A stretch of 64,000 bases of DNA from Antedon mediterranea (taxonomy: Eukaryota; Echinodermata; Crinoidea; Comatulida; Antedonidae): NCBI RefSeq assembly GCF_964355755.1, contig NC_092679.1, forward strand, positions 1,982,001-2,046,000, written 5' to 3'. Numbering within the stretch: position 1 is the stretch's first letter; each line of letters begins with the position of its first letter. A program made the position numbers and the translations under genes. Below, piece by piece: positions 53,401 through 62,400 of this stretch. The notes below the pieces were generated by a model. It was not told the DNA's origin and searched no databases. It worked only from the letters and a program-made list of their open reading frames with translations.

Positions 53401-56400
53401 TACGTGACAATTACTGCAATGGTCAGAAAGGATTAGCATGAATAAAGAGCAATATGGACATGACCTAATATAGCTTAAATTAATAGTGAATTAATCTGTA
53501 GATAATCCTCATTGGGGATTTGTATTCTACTTTTGCTGTTTCCTACTTTAAAGTGAGGATTAAGAAGTTGAGTGATGTGATGGCTCTCAATGCCTTCTCT
53601 ATGAGTTATAAGTGTGCTGCTTGAGCATCTATCAAAACTCTCTTTGACTTTGATAGTATTCTCCAACCTGCTTAAAAATGGCTTTCAAAGTTAACCAAAT
53701 ACAGAAAATATAACGGCGGCCAAATAAGGACATGTGCATCCTATGGATTGTGCATATTCATGGGATACGCCTATTAAGGGGACATTTTCCTCTAAAATGA
53801 TTGAGGCATGTGTCATTTCCAACAGGGAACATCCCTATTAAGGGGACCCCAAAGGTATCCCCTTAATAGGTATAAACGTGAATGGTTTTACAATCCACTA
53901 TGGCCATAATTTAATGCTGAGCTCTCAGGTTCTCAATTTGACGCTTGGTAAAAGTATAAAAAAATTCAAGGTTATCAACATAAAATGTCGATAATGTTAT
54001 GTGTGAACATGCATTTAAAAATCTGAGTACATCCAAACCTACAAATTGTACTTGTAAATGAGATTCATAACTGTTCAAAAGCTTAGGAATACCTTGAGAT
54101 TATCATCCCATGTTCTATCATTAAAATTCAATATTAGTGCTCTTTTCTTTCTATTACTGAATCAATATAGAGTCAGTAATATATACTTAATTCTACATCA
54201 CAAAATGATATTAATCGGTTATCAAATGCCATAGTAAAGAGAAATTCAACAGAACACTATTTAGCCGGTATTGATTCATGTGAGCGTGTGTGACCATTAA
54301 TTCTTGGTGCATTAAAGATTTGTGGCCTAGACTTTGATCAAGTGCCTAAGATGGATATAGCAATTAATCTATATTACATTTCACTTAAAACACAACTCTA
54401 ATAATTGATATTCGGTAAGTTCTTGGCATTTATCACACGTGTCAGTCGGAATGAGCTCGGCTTCTTTTGAATGAGCTCTTGGGCCGATCTGAATTAGCTA
54501 TCAATATTATATAAGTTGGCATACTGTTTGTAGAGAATCTGTCATGGCTTAGAGGTTTTGTTAAAATTAAGATTCTCCTTATTATAGTAGAAATTAAAGG
54601 AATTTGCGCATTGGTTACAATTTTATTTTATTTTTAAAATATATGTTAGATTTTAACAATTTCAAACACAACAAAAAAGAATATAAAACTGTGTTTAAAA
54701 CATTGTAATAATTGTGAAAAAGTAAACCTACTTGTCTAGCATTTTATGATCATGGTTTTATCGCCAACATCCTTCTCTCTCTAATAGTATATAATAGTAA
54801 CAATTTATTTTGTATTTAAACAGGTAGTAATAATGGTTGTGGCACCTCACCTGGGATATACCTGGCAGAAGATCCAATCTGCGGAGTCCAGCTTCTAAAT
54901 CAAAGTGAACTTAGAGCGCCCTCTGCAGAAAAAGCTGCTTTTTATCTTGATGCCGCAGTTGCAGCTAGGAAATCAAAAACCTACCCCACAGGTACATGCT
55001 TCAGAAATTAGTTTTTAGCTACTAACTTGAATAAATAAACTGAATACGATTTTCGAAAAAATATTATAAGACGACTTGAAAATGAAATATTATCCTCCTA
55101 TAAATCTTGTTGGTCTTCAGAAATGTCACATTTAATCTGTCATCAATTTGTGGCAGCTTTTAACCAATTCACAATCATATTAAATTTCATATTTTGTCGT
55201 AATATTTTAATCAAAACTGGCGTAATAATGATACACGAAAGATAGATTTTAATTTACATTAAGCGCTGAATAATGTTAAAGTGCTTTTTCATTCATCACT
55301 GAACGTTTGCAAAATTGTTTTTTATTGTTTATAGATTACACACGATAAGATTATTGATCTAATAGTTGAGTATCTACCAATAGAATTTATTGGTTTTTAG
55401 TGACTTAAATCATTGATATATTTTATCAATTAAACTGAAAAATGTTTTGCATTTATCTTAGATGAGCCGGTGCCAGAGGAGGAATCTCGTAACTCTCACA
55501 TGCTTTTCACTCTGCACGTATACCAATACCGTTTTGAGAAGTCCGGTAAAGGAGGCGTAATGGGAGGACGCAGTCGTCTTCATTTGATTGATTTAGGAAG
55601 CTGTGATAAAGGTAGTCGAACCGGTAATGGTCAGGCATTATCATTCTCATCTTTAGGAAACGTCGTTCTTGCTTTGCTCAACTCTGATAAACACATTCCG
55701 CACAGGTAAGTGTCAAAAACTGATAATTTTTTTTTAATAATTGGAACACAAAATTAATGATTGTGTCAAAAATAATTATTGTACAGTTTATTTTATGATG
55801 TAGAGTAAGGAAGTAATATTATAGAAAGTGAAACACAATCAATATGTAGGAAATGTTATTTTTATAAACCCCTTTGATCTTTTGATTCTAAAAGAAAAAC
55901 ATCAAATCTATATTTTCTATTATCTTTATTAATTAAACTGAATTACATATTCTTATATACTGTAGATAAATGGAAATATTATTATCCTTCTGATATAGAA
56001 AGTGAAACACAATCAATATGTAGAAAATGTTATTTTTATTAAGTCCCTTTGATCTTTTGATTCTAAAAGAAAAACATCAAATCTATATTTTCTATTATCT
56101 TTATTAATTAAACTGAATTACATATTCTTATATACTGTAGATAGATGGAAATTATTATTATTGATGTTTTTCTAATTATTTTATAATTTTATCATTAAAA
56201 ATCTTGATTTTGTGTTTTGTATCTTTTTATGCTATGCGTTACTGTTGAATATTTGAAAAATAAGAAAACAACAAAAATTAACATATTACCAAAAATGACA
56301 CTTAAAATCCATGCTAATGGCAAACGCTGTTATGTTTTTTTCCAACATATCCTTTTATAATGTGTAAGCCTTTTTTCAAGTGAACTAGTTTTGAGTAAAG

Positions 56401-59400
56401 AAAGTTCAATGACATAATTTATCAATCTCATGATTGTTTTGGTCGTCCATGTTTTGCTCATCCTCATCAGCCGTAATTAATCTTCGGAGGATTAACTTAA
56501 ACTTGTGAATCTATTATCGCAAAAAGTACAGCAAATGATGATAAACCGTTCTCATTTTTTGTATCACGCAGGGACAGTAAATTGACCCAATTGTTGAGGG
56601 AGTCTTTAGGTAGTATCAACTGCCGTGCTACGATGATAGCTCATGTTTCCTCCGCTATCTCCTGCTATAACGAAACGTTAAGCACGATACAACAGGCGGC
56701 GAGAATCCACAGGAGAGGCAAAAAGAAAGCTAAAGTAAGTAAAATCGGGTTAATTATTCACAAATGGATGTTGAACTAACAATGGTACTCGTTTGTTTTC
56801 ATAATTTTCTACTTGATGGATTTATAAAAGTATCAGAAAAAAGAAAGTGAAATTATTTTGATATTAAATTAATAACATCTTAAAGACATGTAATACGTCT
56901 CTTATTAGCAAATTTCGCAGAGAAATAATAAACTGTTTATGAATTTCTAGAGTTAAAATAAAAGTATTTCTTATCTTAATGCTCCTTTTGTTAAAGGTGT
57001 TAAATAAATGTATACTATTATTATTAACACAAAACCTAAAGAGAAACCAATGCTTTTGTAGGAAGTGAATGCTTATAAAAAGATTACCCTTTTTATGAAG
57101 CAAAAGATAAAAGACAGGACGTCCACGAACGGATGGGTAAACTTCCCGATTTATAAATACTACGCACCAAGAGATTTATAAATTGTATATAAACCGAGTA
57201 TTAATATGTTGAATGATTTAGTTGAAAACAATGGAGGTGTGGATTGAATTGAGAAATTTTCTTTTGCAGTATTCTGGAACAAGTTCATCTGGCGGAGAAA
57301 GCTCCTGCGAAGAAGGACGAAGACGGCGTCCCCACTTTAGATCGATCCATACAAAAAACATCAATGGAATCACAGTTACGAATGCAATTCGGCAAAGTGA
57401 CCCTGAATACATCTCCAGTAGTGAGCAGTCGTGTGATACTGTTATCTATGTTGGACCCGATGGATGTGCGTTGAGCGATCGGGATTTGACCGATAATGAA
57501 GGTCCTCCTGAATCTGTACCGATTTTCAGACCAACTCTTGGACGCGTAAATGAATCGAGAAATGCTTCAAATGACGAGCTTCATAGTCGATTAGCAAAGA
57601 TCGATAATAAAGTTAGTCGAAAGGATGAACTTAAAAAAATGAAAAAGGACAGTGGCAGTGAGAGTGATACGCCTCGTTTAAATGCAAATCATGTGAAAAT
57701 GATTGAAAAAGAACATGAAACACCTTCCAAGAAATCTGGCATTCCGCGACCTTCCAAATCAGGAACTTCCTCAAGTAATAAACGCACAAAAAAGACAGAC
57801 ATTATATCGCAAGTAAAACAACCAATTGTTAATAACGTACAAAATAACAGGACTGTCATTAATACTTGTAAAATCGAGGAACGAGTGTCACATGCTGAAG
57901 AAAGAATTCCAGAGGTTGAGGAGAGGGTTCCTCGTGTTGAAGAAAGCATCCCAAATGTTAAAAGTGTACCCCCTGTTGTCGACCATCTCTTGCAAACGCC
58001 AGATGACGACGTGGAGGATGATGAGTCAATGCAAGAATCAAACTTTGAAAATATTAAAAAATTAGCTGGCAATTTAGAAGATCTCTCGCCAACGCAAAGG
58101 TCCGGTTATCATCCTAAGATGGGTGTTGCTGGACGTAACTACAACAACGATCACAAAAATTTTGAATCTTTACCGCAATCTGTTAGTATGCCAACGTTTA
58201 CAGACGTTACTCAAGTATGTGTAGCTCATGGGTTGCAACCAAATATGGATATGATAAGTGATTATGTAAATGGAAATTTGAATGGAAATCATGATATTCA
58301 AGCGTTGTACGATGCAGATAGAGTAATACATTCAGTAGAATCATTAGACACTATCGCAGAACTCCTTGAAAGGCCTGTATCTGAATTATCGCTCGTCAGA
58401 TCAGAAGACGAGATGTCTTTGGTATATTCAGAGGTCGGCTCGTTTGTGTCTACTAAAACAGACGACCTGACCTCGCTGGAACAAGCTGCTCTGACAGTCG
58501 ACGATATGCCACTCGGTTCAGAAGCATGTTGCTTAGCAACGCTTGATAGGCAGTCGTTGGATTCACTGTCAGAGAATTTCGATGCTAATCTGAATACTGC
58601 AAGTTTGTGTGCAAACACTAACAATCAAATACCTTACGATGAGGTAATAGACAGAGAGTTACGGAATCGTGGACATTACGTATATTCAGATGATGAATCT
58701 GAAGTAAGTGAGAAAAAACGCAAGAATAATAAGATATCTTTGGATAACGCCGATAGCGTGTCATCTGTGGAGTTCCGTATGCGTGACCTAGATGCGATAA
58801 AATCCATGTACGTCATTTCAAACTTGAGCGTCGATGACATATTTACCGATGATCCAAACGAAGGATCGATATCGACAATGGCAGATTTTGAGATTCCTAC
58901 TGCTTTGATGGATGAACCACAAGTTGTCACGTACATGACCGTAGAAGAGGAAGGCCAAGTAGTGATGCGTGAAAAACATCTTGCTGTTGATCATCCTCTA
59001 AGAAGGTTAAGCTGCATCAGTGATGCAACTGATGCAACATTCTCCACAAATTCTCGTCCCTCAAGTTTTATAAGCCAGGAAGACGAAGAAAGCGAAGATC
59101 TTTCATCAGGATTTAATGCTTCCGATATTCACAGCGTAGAAGAGAAAGTTTACGCACATCCAGGTTATGTACCGATTTACGCAATGCATTTGTTTGATAA
59201 GATGACAGAGGAGAATGCCGAAGTTTGGGAAAAGATGGATACTATAACGCGGGAAGCGAGTCAGAAGCGTCGGATGAGTAATCAGAGTAACAAGAATTCA
59301 GCAAGTTCTGAAAGCACTCAAAGAACAATTTCGCATCTGGACACAAACACTATTCTACCATGTGCTAATGTCAATCCAGTGTTGGCAAGATTAAAATCTG

Positions 59401-62400
59401 TAGAAGTAGATCCTAGAGGTTATACCAGTGAAGATAACTGCTTAAGAGGATCTCTTCATAAACATCGCCAGATACTGTCAAATGAGCCAGTACCAACCGA
59501 TGTTCATCAGAAGATGTCCAAATCTCAGTCTGAACCTACTTCAGTAAAAGCTAGCCCACTCCATCTGACGAAGATAAACCAGTGTGACGTTGAGCCTCTT
59601 CCAACGGTTTTATGCAATGCTATTGCTAAAGTAGAAGAAGAAATGTCGCTAAATGAGAAAAAGTTGCTAGAAGAGAAAGAAGAACGGTTAAAATGTAGCG
59701 ATATGTGGTTGCTACGCCAACCAGATGGTGCAGCTGACATTCAATCTGAGCCAGAAATGGGTTTCAGAATGAACGAACGCAGGAATGGTTTTAGACATCA
59801 ACTCAGACAGGTCGAAGAGAAGGAAGTAATGGAGGCTGTTAGACCTCCAACTATTGGTGCTTGTTCCTCTCCGACATTTGATGTTGAAGAAAATCCATGT
59901 TATTCGCAAGAATCTGAGCAAGTGGCAGAGTCGTCTAAGTCTCCAAACAAGACTCACTTAAGTGCTGAATCTGGTGAAAAATCCAGATCAAGAGGACTTT
60001 TAAAACCAAAGATTTTCTCCAAGTCTGACAAATCTAAAAGTAAAAAGTCAGATAAATCTAGAACAATATCTATGCAAGGGAAATCGTACAGTGATACCGA
60101 ATCAAGTTGTCGAACCAGTTTGTTATCAAGTCGACGTACAAATAACAGTAGTAGTAAGTTGCCAACACGTACTGGCAGTCCATCTCAGAAAAGTGGACAA
60201 ACTGCTAGAAACGCTCTAAAAAGTGCCAAATGTTCACCAAGCCAAACTAAATGCAAGGAAAATCCTCCTACACCGTCTTCCAATAAAACACCCACCACCA
60301 CTAGTAAAATACCAACAGCTAAAACTAGTCCATCGAAAAGCAAGACAACATCCACCAGCCCAAAGTCAACAGCAACCAGTCGAGGAACGTGTCTACCAGT
60401 TAGAAACAAGTCCCTTAGTAAATCTGCTCCGACGTTATCCAAAAACTCTACCAATAACAAATCGGCAACAAGTTCACTAAGCGACATTCTACCAACGAAC
60501 AAATCTCCACAAACGAACGGCAAACTCAAAGTTGGAAACCGTCTAACCGACTCGTCGGATAGCGGTAACGACAGCGGGATTGTGTGCGCAGAAAAAAGCC
60601 CTGCTAAAGTGAAGACATCATTCCTGTCCCCGTACTCGACCATGACGGAACCGAGGAAGAATCGTTGCTCGAGTAGCGGGCATGGGAGCGATAACAGCAG
60701 TACAGTAAGTGATTGTCTTTCTAACAAACGGGCAACTGCATGCGGTAGTGAAGAAGCTAGTAGTGGCTATGATAGTATGCTAAGGGAATCTGAACACGAT
60801 TACACATCTGGCAAAGTGAAGGCACTCAAACATCTTAAACGTAAACTACAAGGTAAACTCACTGCTTACTTCTAACTCTCTCATTCTTCCTCTTACAAAA
60901 TTCAAATCAATTATCAAAATCAAATTTATATAAAAAACATTATTATTTAGTCAATATTATAATTGACATTTATAGTAAAATTTTGTATTCAAAATTTATT
61001 TTCGTTAATCATGGTGATTCTGTTCAAAATTTATAATAATTTTTTTTTTTTACAAAATTTTTCTGAAATTGAAAAAAGAATAATTTATATAAGATATCGG
61101 ACAAAGTTTTAAATTATTCCAAAATGTCAAAATAAGCAAAAATATTAACTCAGATACCAAATGTATCTGTTCTAGAGATGAAGAAGTTGTGGGCGTGCTT
61201 TGAAAACACATGGTGATGGAAAGATTCTAACACGCAGTAGCTAAACACTAGCAAACACTGTAGATAGAACAAACTTAGTACCAGCTTGCTGCTTGCACAA
61301 TCAAAAAATTGCACGAAAACTCATTTAGAAATATTATTATTTATGCTACTTTTATCATTTTAATATATATTATATTTCTTCTTGTTAATCTGCTCTAAAA
61401 AATATGATAACAAATGATTTGATTGTATACTTTTGTACTAATGTTACACTATATAATATTCATTTTACTTTAACATTATTAAAATATCATTTTACTGCTG
61501 GACAAGAGAAATTCATTGCTGTGTTTTATAGCAGTGACCTGATGTCCTGTAGTAAATAATTGTTGTTAGCATGCCAAACATTTAGGTTACGGTGATGGTT
61601 TTTACTTGTAGGTCCGAGGCGGTCCAGGAGCGCGTCTCCCAAGGCCCAGGCCGAGCAAGCGTCTCATAGAGGGGGAGGAAATGGAGGCTCACGCTGGATT
61701 GATCTCCCCCCTCGGAAGAGGTCCCAAGATGAAGGGGGTGTCGCATTGAAACTTTATAATGTTGATAAGGTGAAGACGTGGCAGGCAGATGGCATCAAGG
61801 TGAGAGGTCATTTCCTTTTTTTGTGTTACTTATTGCCAGATGTTATCACTTGTATCGAATATAAAGCAACAAAAATAATACAATGTAGTTTACTTATATA
61901 ATAAAGTTGATGTTTGGTCAAAGGTCAAACTTGTCAAAGGTCAAACATGGTACTAACTGTTTTAATTAATCTGTTATAATCCAGTGTATGTTTGAATGAA
62001 TCGATGTTTATGTTACTACATAACATTACTGCTTTTACTGCCAAAGCCACATAATGAGTCTACGACGTGTGGATTAGTTATCGCATGTAAGGTATCCTTG
62101 TTGCTGGATTTATATCATGTTATGAAGAGATTTTTCTGTTAGAAATACAAAGTCATAGCATATACATAAACATCCATTATTGAACTTCACCTACAGTATG
62201 AAGCAAAACAACTCTTACGTCAGCTTTTTCCATTTTAAAACTCTTAAAAACTAAGATTATCATGATACTGAAAGGAAAAAGGAATGTTGCTAAAGATAGA
62301 AATCAAGATGTTCTCAATATCCTGTATGTGATTAAGGATCTCGTTTACTGCTCAACAAAACAATAGTGAGAAAATCTAACAATTAGTCTTCGTAAGAACA

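Larger units (their letters stand above)
51718..54823 (+). other. Intron 6, 3.1 kb, hosts the 21-bp array
   Basis: GTAAAT...CAG intron in phase 1. Its first third is occupied by the 41-unit tandem array and the right end of a foldback element. A separate inverted-repeat element lies at 53769-53870. The remainder (about 52750-53760 and 53880-54823) is AT-rich without recognisable features. Confidence 0.85.
54992..57269 (+). other. Introns 7-9 region (54992-55461, 55706-56571, 56735-57269)
   Basis: Three introns separated by exons 8 and 9. The middle one contains a ~174-bp tandem duplication (55821-56165). The outer two are AT-rich with no visible element. All three have GT-AG ends with phases 1, 2 and 0. 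Confidence 0.85.

Noticed and set aside
57222-57269. ATG at 57222 as the start of a separate 1217-residue protein
   Set aside because: A strong acceptor (TTTTCTTTTGCAG) ends at 57269 in phase 0, and the KIF26 signature starts exactly after it. The 16 codons before it are intronic and lack similarity to the family.
57689-60727. Minus-strand frames opposite exon 10 (for example 60185-60727 and 57689-58072)
   Set aside because: They are antisense shadows of a Ser- and Lys-rich coding exon. Their composition follows from the plus-strand codons and they have no splice or start support.
61612-61750. Alternative frame through exon 11 ending ...KMKGVSH and a stop
   Set aside because: It requires a different splice phase from exon 10 and loses the WIDLPP block. 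The phase-1 join gives the conserved motif and stays open to the donor.
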